Assembly (NCBI GenBank): GCA_021234155.1
Contig: JAJEKV010000061.1
Span: forward strand, 1,451,950 to 1,515,949
Length of the DNA: 64,000 nucleotides
Source: Isoetes taiwanensis
Taxonomy: Eukaryota > Streptophyta > Lycopodiopsida > Isoetales > Isoetaceae
Direction: 5' to 3'
Every line of letters begins with the position of its first letter. The first letter of the stretch is position 1. A model generated the notes under the pieces. The model was not told the origin of the DNA. It did no database searches and was given only the letters and a program-made list of their open reading frames with translations. The position numbers and the translations under genes are program-made. Positions 22,350 through 34,094 of the stretch are shown one piece after another.

Positions 22350-25033
22350 TCAGTTCTGAAGCTTGAGTTGCGCTTTGAAGAACTTTACATGAACATTGAT
22401 TAAAATACGCTGAGAAGAAGTAGAATCGAAAGTAGCCCTGCTTGCCCGGTGGATTGAACACTTTGTTAAAGCATCTCGACCAAGGTAAACTTCCTGCTTC
22501 ATACTTTACAAAACCTATACCTTTGTAAGTAAACCCCAATCTGTATGAATCTATCTCTTTGATCTGTATTCGATTGCCACATCATATGCTTCCTTCTGGT
22601 CCCTATTTATCTGAAACAATACAACCCTAAATCGGTTCTATTCTACAAACGTGAAACTTGCCCTGAAAACGCATGAATTACTTGCTGGAACCACAGGGGC
22701 ATGGTTGCATGCATATACTCAGGGATCATAGGCATCCATCATAGCCATAATGCATCCTCCGTAGCCACCACGATTTGCTTCTAATTACCAGGCCATTCAA
22801 CAAACTCTGGCCCCTCCTCATATCGAAGCTCTTCATATCGAAGAAACCCTAAAAAAGAAGTCAGAAACAATAATCGACGCGTGGGCTAGGGTTCGAAGAA
22901 AGAGGGCATAATCTCGATCGTTGAGCTGGCAAAAGCATAATCTCAGCCGTCCGTATGATTTATGCTTGACATACATACTTACTAAATAATTTAATAATAT
23001 AATAAGATGTCGTATACGATAACCGTAAATACCTCATTCTGTAGAATGCTAAGTATAGATATTTTGATGTCCTTTAAAGCATTATCGTTTTTGCTTAACA
23101 CATCCAATGAGCCCTTCAATGTCCAAAACCGCAGTTGCACAGTCCCAATGTGAATACTCATATGGTAGAATACGAAGCTTGATCATAAGATCTGGCCATG
23201 TTATATCCGAATGGAATCAACAGGCTTTTCAGTCAATAGACTTTTCATAGTTCTTAGCAAGTGCTCATTGCCATGTGAATCATGACTTTTCTGCCCTCAT
23301 CCATTGCTTTAAAATATCATAGATTATTGGCCTCATTCTCTTCATCATTGCCTTTTCCTATAGTATCAAACAACATGTCACTGTTAGAAAGATATAATTT
23401 CAAATGAATTTTATGCACCATAGTCCAGGTTATTGGTTGGTATAACCAATACACTAAGTTACTGAAAGTCCTTTATTCTCGTCTTTCTTCTCATTTTTGT
23501 CATCAGAAAGTTAAGATAGATAGATAGATAGGCATAATCCCAGTAGATCTCTTTTCATACACCACTTACTCTATTTTTGTATGCAAGCGCTTGCCAATAA
23601 ATCTAGAGGGCCATAACCATAGCCTGAGAAAAATTATTGGCATTGGAAGGGGTTGTTTTTGTGCTTGGTTGTCACAGAGAAGATGCATCTAGTTCTTGCA
23701 AGGTTTATTTCTCCGCTTGCATTGATTTCATCAGATTTTCAATAATTTATTGTCGGGCTGCCTGGTGCTGGTCTGATAGATGTGCTGGCACGACCACATA
23801 GCCTATACAAATATATAAATTAATATTCAACATTTATAATTTCTTGACCATTCTACATTGAGATATTCGATACAAATTATTGATTCTTCCAGCATATTTC
23901 TAATCCGTATGCTCTTATGACCTCGTAATCTTGTTTGTATATTCATTGACAAAACTTAGGATTTATGTTCACTACTACTAAACTCTATGTCTTGTGAACC
24001 AATCCCTAAGGAACCCGTGAATAGAGCATGACATCTTACCAAAATTGAATGAGACTTCTCCTAGTAGTGGTAAATAATGATAAATTCACTCATTGTTTAC
24101 TGGTCTGATTTGTAAATCTAAAAGTACTTACCTGGCTAGGCCTTACATTGCAAACATCTCCATGGACTCGAGAGTAGATGTTGACATAACAGTTCACTTC
24201 ACATCCAATAGTTATCTTAAACTTCTTAGTAGTTTAACATCTCATGGCAATAGTCACTTCCTTCCTTCCTTCCTTCCTTCTTTAGGCTTGGAGATGCAAT
24301 AGAGACTACTTGTTTTTGAATGGCGACTATTAAGCCATTTGTCCTCAGCACATAGAATTTATGCAATGGTGAGCACACCATATTCTTAAGATCAACAACT
24401 CAGCCCTATTGTATGCCAGTCCCTCGACAACCTACCTTCTTGTATGAAACTTGCTGCTAAGTCAAACAAGTGACTTGAGATGCTTAAATGGCCATAATTT
24501 TCCTACTTTACAGGATTAATTGCTTGGCCTCAAAGGTGTTTATTGGCACAAATACTGTTGTAAATCCTAAACGAGTTGATTTTGAAGTGCTCATTGATGA
24601 CCAAGACCCAAGTTAAAGTGCCCTCTCCCTTCTCTGCCATGTAAGTGGATAACTGGCAGTTTTTACCGAAGAACTCATTGTGTATGTAGAACAATCTAGA
24701 ACATGCATCTTTATAGATAATCTAGAGCATTATACTCCAAGTGGAGGCATTTTCCTCATTATTCCTCAAGATTTGCTATCTTTATTATCGCGAAGATGGG
24801 TCCATCGAGGAAGAGCTATGTTTATCCAGATCTTACCAAGCTCATGATTCAAGCTACGGTGGCAATGAGCTATTGGGATAATTAGTGGAATATACGTAAA
24901 AAGGGAACTTCTGGAGGTTTTATGAAATAACCTACTGGAATATACCTGAAAAGGGTATATCCTGGAGGTTATGTCAGGCGGATTCCGCTTCCCAGTATCA
25001 ACCACCAGTGATGGATAGAGCTATGCCGAGCTA
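22350..25033. other. intergenic, upstream of the OCP3-like gene
   Basis: No supported gene. It has a (GATA)n run at about 23,515-23,531 and a (CTTC)n run at about 24,258-24,282. Near 24,885-24,980 are two copies of a tggaatata...tggaggttatg segment about 57 bp apart. The promoter of the downstream gene must lie here, but I cannot single out a TATA box. Confidence 0.5.
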
Positions 25034-27229
25034 ATGGCCTTGTCGATGATGGCTGCTTCGCGCTTGCATTATATATGCCTATCTCCCCGCCATCTTCCGA
25101 TTCCTCCTCTTATTTCAAGCCACAAAGATACATGGAACCCACTTGTTCTAAGCTCCAGTTCCATAAACGTTATCAATGTCGTGGCAGGGGCTTCGAAACG
25201 ACCCAAATCAAGCCACATATCTGGGCAGAGTAAGGTGTCGTATATATGTTTCTTAGATGATTTTTATTAAGATGCCGAACAGTTGTTGCCAGATTCAGAT
25301 TGGTAGTAGTCTTTTCTGATCATGTGATCAAGCATTTTCTACCAAGGGCAGTAATAGGTTTTCTGATTGCAGTGGCTTTTCCGCCGTTGCTTGCTAATTG
25401 TATACTCATTGCAGAGAAACTTGAAGAATGGGAAAAGGGAAGGTGAAGACAGAGAAGAAATACTGGATGGCGAAGAAGATGATTTTGCAGACGAGGAAGC
25501 TTTGGAAGCATTGTTTGCTCAGCTGGAAAAAGATCTTGAAGATGCTCGTTCATCAGGGAAGCTGCAGCTTAACGAAATTAGTGATCAATTTGAAAATGAG
25601 CTGGCTGCTTTGCTTGATGGAGATAAGGGAATTGATTCTCTAAGTTCGTCAAGATATGAGGAGACTAGAACAGGTAATGTATCAAATAGTGCCAGGTTAG
25701 TTGAGGAAAAAGGAGGGGGGACAGGAGATGAAAAATGTGAAGAAGCAGCAAAAGAGGAAGATGAAGGAGATGGAGGCACGGATGATGGGTACATCAGTGA
25801 TAGCTTTGAACATGTTGAAGGAACGGATGAAGATGACCAGTTTGATTTGAAGAAAACATTTGTTGAAGCTCGAGAAAGTTCCCAGAAGGTTATCCAATTG
25901 GAGAAATGGCAACTCAAAAAGTTAGCTGGAGCTGTAGAGCTGGGTCGTCGGCATGTTAAGGTGACTCTCAAAATCTAAAAACTATGTGTGCATGTGCGTG
26001 AAACCAAGTGCAAAATGAAGCTTTTAGGACCTTGTAACACTAATAAGAAATTCTGATACTGGACACATTGCATTTTTTTTCTCTGTTATAGATGAATAGT
26101 TTAGTTAAATATCTTGCTTTATTCCCCTTACTATGCTGCTTGTAAAACTCCAGGTGAAAGCTTTAGCTGCAGAGACTGGACTTGACAGAAGTGATGTTCT
26201 TGCTTGGTTACGGAATCCTCCTCCAGAGCTATTAATGCTTAGTATATCGGATGATGAGGATGATACTCAATCGGAAGAGATAAAAGGTACTGCAATAGAA
26301 TCTATGTCCAAGCCAAAAAAAGAAAAAGTTCAAAAAGAAGCAAAAGACAATTCAAGAAGCTGGTTCGGGCAAAAGAGGCTTAAAAAAGTGTATGTTGCAA
26401 CATTTGAACGCGTGTTTGAGCGTACAGAGCGTCCAAATGTAAGTGCACTGTCTTCTTTCTCATCTAGGATATGTACATCTTCAAAAGAAACCTTACGTAG
26501 CATCCAGGCCAATTCTTCTGTGCATGCCACAGCAAGCCAAAATGTGCCACATAGGCATTTTATAGTATAAGGTTGTATGCAGTTAGCCTCTATTAGTTTA
26601 TTTCATCTCGTGCTGGTATCTATCATGATCTTTTCCAGGTCAGAGTACATAGCATCAGCGTTTCCTAAACCAAGCGAACGGTATATAAGCAGTTTTTATG
26701 TGGCATTCACGATATATTGTGCTTCCTGTTTGCTGCTCTTTAGTTAAAATTAAAAGAAAATCTGTTCACATGAGGTGCGTCTTTTACAAGGAACATTTCG
26801 GTAGTATGTAACTATACGATTTTTCAGTTAGACTTTAAAGAAGCACTGAATCGAGGTATAAAATGAACCTTTTGAACATGCTTACTCAATGAGTTAGCAC
26901 TGTAAGAAGTATAAATATAGGCAAGTGCCATCACAATGATATATCCATTTTACACACATATGACAACCATCTGAAGAAATTTCAGAGTGAAGCAAAACTG
27001 GAATAGAGGATTGGAGTTGTATCACACTGAATCAATCACCTGAATAAATCTCTCATCTGATAGCTTTGTATTTGGAATCAGTCATGTATCTTTGTACTTG
27101 TCTATTTTTCAGGAACAAATGATATCAAGCTTAGTGCACCTTACTCATGTACCTCGCAGCCGCATCATACAGTGGTTTGAAGCACGGAGGCAACATCGAT
27201 ATCGGAAAAGTTTTGGAGAAGTCAAGTAA
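25034..27229 (+). CDS. OCP3: OCP3-like homeodomain protein, four exons
   Basis: This resembles plant OCP3 (overexpressor of cationic peroxidase 3), a homeodomain transcriptional regulator that in Arabidopsis modulates jasmonate-linked defence and drought responses. Proposed exons are 25,034-25,234, 25,415-25,960, 26,154-26,438 and 27,113-27,229. All junctions fall between codons, giving about 382 residues, near the family's usual 350 or so. Exon 1 (start MALSMMAASRLHYICLS) is Ser-rich and transit-peptide-like. Residues about 75-200 are acidic (EEILDGEEDDFADEEALEALF). VKALAAETGLDRSDVLAWLRNPP follows at about 250. The C-terminal homeodomain-like part spans exons 3 and 4, with the recognition helix RSRIIQWFEARRQHR. 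Introns 2 and 3 have good GT-AG sites; the exon 1 donor (AAG|GTGTCG) was chosen to keep frame and is the weakest call. This is the only gene here that looks intact. Confidence 0.85.
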
Positions 27230-30200
27230 CAGCAATGGTAGACAAACTGTACCCTTCCCCCAGGGGGTCCCTTTCGCCAATACCGAGTTGAGTCGGCATT
27301 GTCAATAGATAGATTATTCACAAAAGAATTGCATATAGCTCATGGATAAAAGAATGCTGAATTCCATAATTAGGGCAAAGCAGGCCACACTGGATGTTAT
27401 GCATATTATGAACATTTTCCATAATTGATTGAAGATTATTATGTGTCTTGTCAATTTATGCTTCCATTCTGTTTATGCGCCGCAGACCATTATTGTCTAT
27501 TATTTATTGATCCTGTTTTTATAAAATCGTTAGTTCATCCCTTTGAGTTGAAAGATAGGAAGTAGACCATTGTTATTTATTGATTCTGTTCTTGGACGGA
27601 TCCTTCTTATAATAGCATAAGTTATGTAGAGGTGGATTTGGTTTTTTTTGGGATCATTGGATCTTCACAGTAATTTAAACATAGTGAATTGTTTATCTGC
27701 TTAAATAAACCTTACGTTGTGGTCAAGTTGTATGGAATATGACCCCTTTGTATGTCTCCAGACAGTCCATTGTTGCACAAATCACTAATTTTAGAGATAA
27801 GGCGATCCATGAGCTTTCAGAAAGTTCCCAATTCTACAGAAAGATGTAATGTTGGGTTTCTAAAAGGTCATTGCTTACATGCATTCTAACTGAGGTGTCC
27901 TGCTGAAGTTCAAAACAGATCCTCTCATGTTACAATTTTATAAACTCCTGCAACACAGAACATTGGAGATGAATGGGCATCTCTCCTGCTTATATACATA
28001 GTACAAGGGCTTTTACAGTTTCATTAGATTAGGTAACCTGCTGTAAGATGATGGAAGTTCCCAACCTTTAAAATTAGCTGCCTGACAAGAAGAAAAACAT
28101 AGATAATCTTTCTTTCGAAGACAGCATATACAAATAGATTCACAGATGTACTGTATGAGAGTAGAATTACTACATATATGGAGTCAAGTAGAGAGCATAA
28201 GCCAAGCAGACATGCCTGAATGCGGCTATTCTGAACATGTGGACACCCTACTTTTCCTATAGCCAATTGAGGTTTTACAATGATTTGAATCAGGGCTGCT
28301 GCTACAGGTTAATTCTAGTGAAGGTTCACATATTTGAAGTAAACAAGATCCAATTGAGCATTGCAATAAAGGACTTTGAGAAGAAGCGAAAAGTAATGTT
28401 CTTGCACCCATTAGTGGAACCATTTCCTCAAGCACAACATGGAAATTGGGTCGCCGTTTTGGTCGGAAGACAAACCACATGCTGCCATCTGGCACATCCC
28501 TACAATCCGGAATGGAAAGTGGGAAGCCAATTCGGGCGCTCAAAATTGATGTGGCTACACTGGGTCGGTTGTCGGTTTACACAAGTACCACAGATACAAG
28601 ATAACTAACAAAGAAGTCCTTTGTTTCTTGAGAAAAAAATGACAAGGATTTCATGCAACCAAATAGGCGATGAAATGAAAAACTCTTCATAGCATCATAA
28701 GAATCCCTCTGCAGAGAGGCAGATTTGCACATAACTAGGTTCTGAACCAAAATCAAAGAGATTATGCAATTTCTAGGCGGTAAATGCATATATTTTCATA
28801 TAGAAAGGAGCAAAACCGCATAAATGGCCGATGGGGCCCTGCAAACAGAGGATACAAGAAAAAGACACAGAGGAAACAAGAAACAACAAGAATCCGCAAA
28901 TAAAACCACCGGGGATCGGTCGGCCTTCCTTTGCCGATTCGCGGCACAAGCCGGTGTTCTATCCCACGCCACACCTCCCAAAGATAAACCAAACCCAACC
29001 CTTCCCCGTAATCAATCTACCGGCGAAGATAAAACCTCGAAAATATCCTCGCATTTTGAGTTGCATGCAAGGAAAGATTAGTAAAACCGCGATTCAAAAG
29101 CATGAAAAGAAGAAAAATCACTCGAACTATTACTTACTTGCTTTGCATTAAAAAAGCAGCTTTGATTCTAGTGAAACAACAAAGCGATCCTCATTAAAAT
29201 AGCGAAGTACAATAGGGCGAAAGCCATAGCTATCCAAATAGGAGGATGCCGAGCCATGGCCGCAGAGCCAATGCCGAACCTCCCGAAAGGGGAAATTTTT
29301 TTGAAGGAAATGCTCCCAATTTCCATGTTGTGGCGGCATGCCACGTGGTCCCATTATTCTGGGGACCCGGTGACCCGCCCGCCTTGCCCGGTCGTCCACC
29401 GTCCACACCGAATGTGGTCCCAAGTGGCATTGCATAAAGAAGCTAACTCAGAGATCCAACGGTAAAAAAAGCATAAAATGCTTCATGTGATAACTACTTT
29501 GGACTTCCTGGTCATTCCCACCTACACAGATGATAAAAATAAGATAACATCAAATTCAATCCCTTGAATAACCCTACCGCATTACCGCATCATGCCTCTG
29601 CCTCAGCTGCAGCTACTAGCCTTTATCTGTTTAACTCATTGGTAGCATTTATTTTCACAGGTCTGCACGTGGTTATTAAGCCGATTTTAGATATTATAGA
29701 CATGGGCACTGCGCATACCGTAAGCTTGCTGTGTAGATGAGACTTAGAGTTATTCTGTAATTGAGAAGATGCAACCGTAAAATGAATGATCTGATGCAAT
29801 GGACGACAGTTTTTCAGAGCCTGCCGGAAGGACGTACCTGCCATAACGACGCCATAGAGTAGGTTCAAAGGTGATGGCAAAGGTAGGTGGCGTAGAAATA
29901 TAAGTTGGTGCAGTCATGGCATTGGTGTCATGGATATCCCTCAATTTTCCATCTTATTGCTACTCTTAATGATGGTTGGGCAAGTCACAATAGCACAACA
30001 ATATACGGCAAAATTGCATACGGAATGCAAATCTATCCATACTTGAGAAGCTAGCCTGCTGAGCCATAAGAGACAATCACCGATGGAAGCTTTCATGGCT
30101 AGAAGAAAGAAAGGAGATGATGTGTATCACAGTATAATTATCACGTGGTATTTCGTTCTAATGCTCTTAGCATTATAATCTTTCCTGCAAAGATTACACT

Positions 30201-30905
30201 GAAACAGTGCTGATGCTTATAAAGTGGAGTGAATTTTTGTGAGATCTTGAACAAAGGTGTTTCTTGGCCTGTAAAATTTTGCAGTCTGTGTTCTTATACA
30301 AAACTCGAAAAATTGTTGGCTATTTCCGTCATTTCCTCTTCCCATTCTTTCTTACTAGCAAGAAAGGTTCAGGATATTCAAGATGTGATCAGAATCTGTC
30401 TTTTATCATGAGGTCTTTGTGGAATTTGGGAATTATTAGAATGGATTTGAAGTGCAAGAAATGGGATCAATTTAGGGGCCGAGCTAGGGATATCATGTGA
30501 ACAGGAAGAAGCTTATATATCATGAACCGGATTTTTGGAGGAGTCTTGGCGGCTGGGCACGTGTTTCTAGCCTACTTAGGCTTACTGTTTTACATCCCAA
30601 CAATGCAGCAACTAAGTTGGTCTCATACTATGGTACTTCCATCTATGTTTAGTGTTTCTGGATTATCCGCTTTGGTTCTTCAATATGTAAGAGAAAGCTT
30701 CAGGAGCTATTTTTCCTAGTATCTTCTTGTCTATTCTGGTTATCATATGGGAGATTACCATGCGCTTCATGTATATTAGCTTACAGAGCAGAGAATAAGT
30801 TTCTACACATAAAGGATGAAGATGTTGAGGCTTCTCCTGTAGTAATCCTTTATATGTTTGAAACGTTGTACTTATTATTCTGAAAAATATAAAAACTTTG
30901 TTCTC
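27230..30905. other. gene-flanking sequence without a supported gene
   Basis: Includes the 3' flank of OCP3. Minus-strand frames at 28,226-28,543 (with a segment SMWFVFRPKRRPNFHVVLEE) and frames on both strands at 29,148-29,465 could be exons, but no family match or splice structure supports them. Near 30,229-30,720 plus-strand frames encode short hydrophobic peptides. The final stretch before the poly(A) run resembles an mRNA 3' UTR. Confidence 0.4.
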
Positions 30906-30935
30906 TCAAAAAAAAAAAAAAAAAAAAAAAAAAAC
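30906..30935 (+). repeat. poly(A) tract, possible retroposed transcript end
   Basis: About 28 consecutive A residues follow an AT-rich stretch that reads like a plant mRNA 3' end (ctgaaaaatataaaaac). It could be the tail of a processed copy or LINE. I found no flanking target duplication, so this stays open. Confidence 0.45.
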
Positions 30936-30939
30936 TCCC

Positions 30940-31592
30940 GAAGCACTTGATCATGAAATTTACATGATGAAGCTACTAGTAGGTATTCCACCAAAAACAA
31001 ATACTGAGCATATATGGATACAGGTAGTGAATGACCTGGCTACACTGTAGTCCTTCCAAATCATGCACTGGTTCTATATTCTATCCTTCTCAATACACTT
31101 CTTTTGCCCCCATCTCATGCAATTCCATGTGTATGCCCTAGACATGTTAAAGAATTATACAGCGATTCTTGCCTATATAACATTCTGTATGGCGATTTCA
31201 GTACCCGTATTGGAAGATATATCAAAGAAGACATAAGTTTCATATCCCCCTTAGGTCTAAATCGTACTTTCATAATAACAATGGGTTGCTCGCATAGTCT
31301 CTCAGGAAACCTTGCTAATGTTACTGGCATCATTGGTCTAGGTCCCAATGTTGCTTCTCTCATCTCACCCTTCCTCGATGGAAAATTCTTCTATTGTTTA
31401 CCACATTATTCTAAAGATGCACATGGCACTTTGTTCCTTGGAAGCACCTTATCCTCTTCAAGTCATCATTCGACACACAAGCAAGAACATATCCTTCTTA
31501 ATATCTTGACATGGATTAAAGATCTGAACCAGATTTTTGGGTCTTTATTGATCGGGCCTACATATGGTGGTCGACGGTTAGATTCTTGCTAG
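30940..31592 (+). pseudogene. pepsin-type (A1) aspartic protease pseudogene
   Basis: Plus-strand frames match the plant nepenthesin/CND41-like aspartic protease family. First comes MMKLLVGIPPKTNT, then the active-site DTGS encoded at about 31,018-31,029. After a frame change TWLHCSPSKSC and SFAPISCNSMCMP follow, and then a stop. The next frame continues with SCLYNILYGDFSTRIGRYIKEDISF, GCSHSLSGNLANVTGIIGLG and KFFYCLPHYSKDAHGTLFLGST. These belong to the N-terminal lobe; the second catalytic Asp region and C-terminal lobe are absent. At least two frameshifts and a stop make it non-functional. No introns are seen and it starts a few bases after a poly(A) run, but the tail is on the wrong side to belong to this copy. 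Confidence 0.8.
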
Positions 31593-34086
31593 ATCGCCAT
31601 TTCAGGTTCAACCAAAGCATCTTGTCATGTTCTGGGAAGAAATCATGCATGTTGGATGGACCGGCATCCACCTTTCCAAGGACATGTAGTAGATCCAACC
31701 AGTAGGCGATGACCTCATTCATGTATGCATTAGACCAGGAGTGTTCCCCTCCTTTTGAGATGGCTATCCAATGTGTGATGTATTTTGTTATGGAGCGTCT
31801 CAAAGCACCAATGTCCTTTAGAGCTTTAACTGGAGGTACAGTCTTTGGCACCCCCTGAGGAATCATTGGTACACCATCTGCATCTGCCTTCTACATTTTG
31901 ATCCCCTTCTCCGACAGCCATTCACATGCCCAGGTTTCATCTTATAAAACATGAGAGGCCAACCATCTTTGTTGCAGAACTTGAAGAGAAGCGGCTCTAG
32001 ATGGTCGATCAGACGTTCCTTCTTATCAGGAATGTAACCTTTCACGAATCCCTTCCAATCATGGACCTTGTACACCAGGTAAGGCATTGGAGCCTTCCCC
32101 AGGGAATTCACTTCTAACAAAGGAGATATGTCATCTACGTTCAAGGGGTGGCCAAAAACACCCCTGGTATACTGACTTATGAAAGCTAATTTAACCCCTA
32201 AAGTATATAGTTTACCCCACATAGTGGTGAAAAAAACCCCCTGATGATAAGTATGCCTATGTAAAGTGGTCGAAAAAACCCCCTATAGTTGAACTCACAT
32301 GTTCTGTACGACCAACCCGGGGAGCCTTCGAGCTACATTCCCGAAACAGATGCATCAACTCTGGGATGGTGAGTGCATCTGACCTTCTTAAAAGAGTAGA
32401 GTAATTGCCGAACAAAGCATCTATATCATTATGTCTATGCCCAACCATCATGAACCTTAATTGCACCTCGTCGAACACATCCTGCCATAAAAAGTAAGAA
32501 AAGTATGGAAACACGTATCTGTTCTTGTTCTGGTCAGAGCAATTATCAAGCTGAAGGTATAGCCTCCTCTCTAGCTTTTTCAGTCTTGTGGCTTTCCTCA
32601 GAGGCACATCATATAGTTTACCCGATTTATTGGTTACCTTGGTCTTCAAAGCCTGAAACTCTAGAATTGAAGAAGCTCATGCGCATATGGGTTTAGATGT
32701 GTCACATAAGTGGCCTCAGTTAGCCGAATCTTCCAGTATCTTCGACACATGATTGAGAGACCCAACGTGAAAGTTAGAGTCATCTTGCCCGAGCTCAACC
32801 GAGAAATGGCCTAGCGTTCCTATACTATGACCATGCATCAAAGCTTTGACGCCGTCCTTTAGACGCTCCCCTCTCCATATCGACTTGGCTAACTTTTCAA
32901 GTCTAGGCACCATAGTCTTATTCTGGTCCATCATATCATGAATGATTGTAAGAACTTGGTCCGGTGCACGATGCGACAGTGCTCTCCAGGATCGGTAAAG
33001 GCTTCTGCAGGATAGCTGTGCAAACATATGAGCCTTCCTTTTCCATGCAAACTCTCTTCTTTCCAATGGATCCCATGTTTTAGCTAGCTTCTCTTTAATA
33101 ACTATACATGTATTGCATTTACAGAAAGCGACGCCTTTGGCTATGGCAACCTCCAAATGAGTATCCTTCCAAATATTGCAAGAAAGAAGAGCACGACATA
33201 TGCTTACCAGTCAGCTCTACCATAGCAATATTAACTTCGTGATGTATATCCTTCTTGGTCATAAAGGATGACAGCTTCAATATATTCTCTCTTGTCCCTT
33301 GCGTGGTTTTCTTCGATGTACATGGCATAGTCTCAGCATTCTCATTGACATATAATGTGAATACACTATTTATTGCAAGAGTGTGAGACCTCGGCTTCAT
33401 TGAACCCGAGTTTCCATACTCAGCTACCCTGTGGTCCTCCATAAAATTCTTGCTCCATCTATAAAACCTCGACAAAGCTATGTCATACGCCATCTGCCAT
33501 GCTTGCTAGCAGAACTCCTTATTATTAAGCATCACTCTGCCAACTTGACCATCCGCAATACGTAGGTCAAACATATTGTAGACAAAGGTAATCCGATCTG
33601 ATGACTTCATGTTCCACTAGAAGGTTCGAAGGCCAGCAATCTCCTTAGCCGAAAACATGGAACAACAAAGCTTTGCACAACACTTAGATTTTAAGAATTT
33701 TCAACACGCCTGGTCGGTTGTCTTCCTATCACATTTGGAAGGTTTCTTTGCTTGCTTTGATTGCCTCTTACCTAAATTGTATTTTCTCTTTGAACTAGCA
33801 GATTCTAGTCCTTCAAAATGCTTCTTCCTTGCCTCTGATGCCTCATCAACAGCCCCCACATGGGCTATCATCCACAACCACCAAATGAATGTTCCAACAC
33901 ACCAAGTCGTGCAGTGAGCATCTTGAGGCAAATCAGACTCCGCATTGATGGATCTGCTAGTATGTGAAGCACCTCCATGACAGTGGCAACAACGAACTTA
34001 TGCCCTAGAGGCAAGCCAGAAATAGAATGATTTAGATCTGTGAATATTATAGTATCCATGCCAAGTGGGCCTGTCACAATACTCAT
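31558..34086 (-). pseudogene. DUF7869-like, transposase-like protein, decayed
   Basis: Successive minus-strand frames read as one large protein. The N-terminal side is at 33,119-34,086 (ARLGVLEHSFGGCG, then RFYRWSKNFMEDH). A central part with CKCNTCIVIKEKLAKTWDP lies at 32,716-33,156. Then comes the segment LQLDNCSDQNKNRYVF...DVFDEVQLRFMMVGHRHNDIDALFG (32,257-32,649), written in full only in part here. The C-terminal part is at 31,558-32,222 (LGKAPMPYLVYKVHDWKGFVKGYIP). The LDN..NKN and VGHRHNDID motifs are those of plant DUF7869 proteins, which I take, with caution, as an RNase H-like transposase fold. Stops and frame changes break it, and the Gypsy insertion at 34,095 removes the upstream part. 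Confidence 0.6.
32140..32290. repeat. short repeat insertion inside the DUF7869-like gene
   Basis: Two copies of a ggtgg/cgaaaaaaccccct segment lie about 40 bp apart (near 32,225-32,245 and 32,268-32,285). The neighbouring caaaaacacccctggta segment is similar. Coding resemblance stops on entering this block and resumes after it, so it may be a small inserted element. Confidence 0.4.
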
Positions 34087-34094
34087 GCAAATAA

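Noticed and set aside
28226-28543. 105-codon minus-strand frame with RPKRRPNFHVVLEE
   Set aside because: Plausible composition, but no recognised family, splice sites or flanking exons; not called as a gene.
29148-29465. Overlapping frames on both strands in a GC-richer patch
   Set aside because: Strand and frame cannot be chosen and no motif is seen; the patch may be a promoter or UTR.
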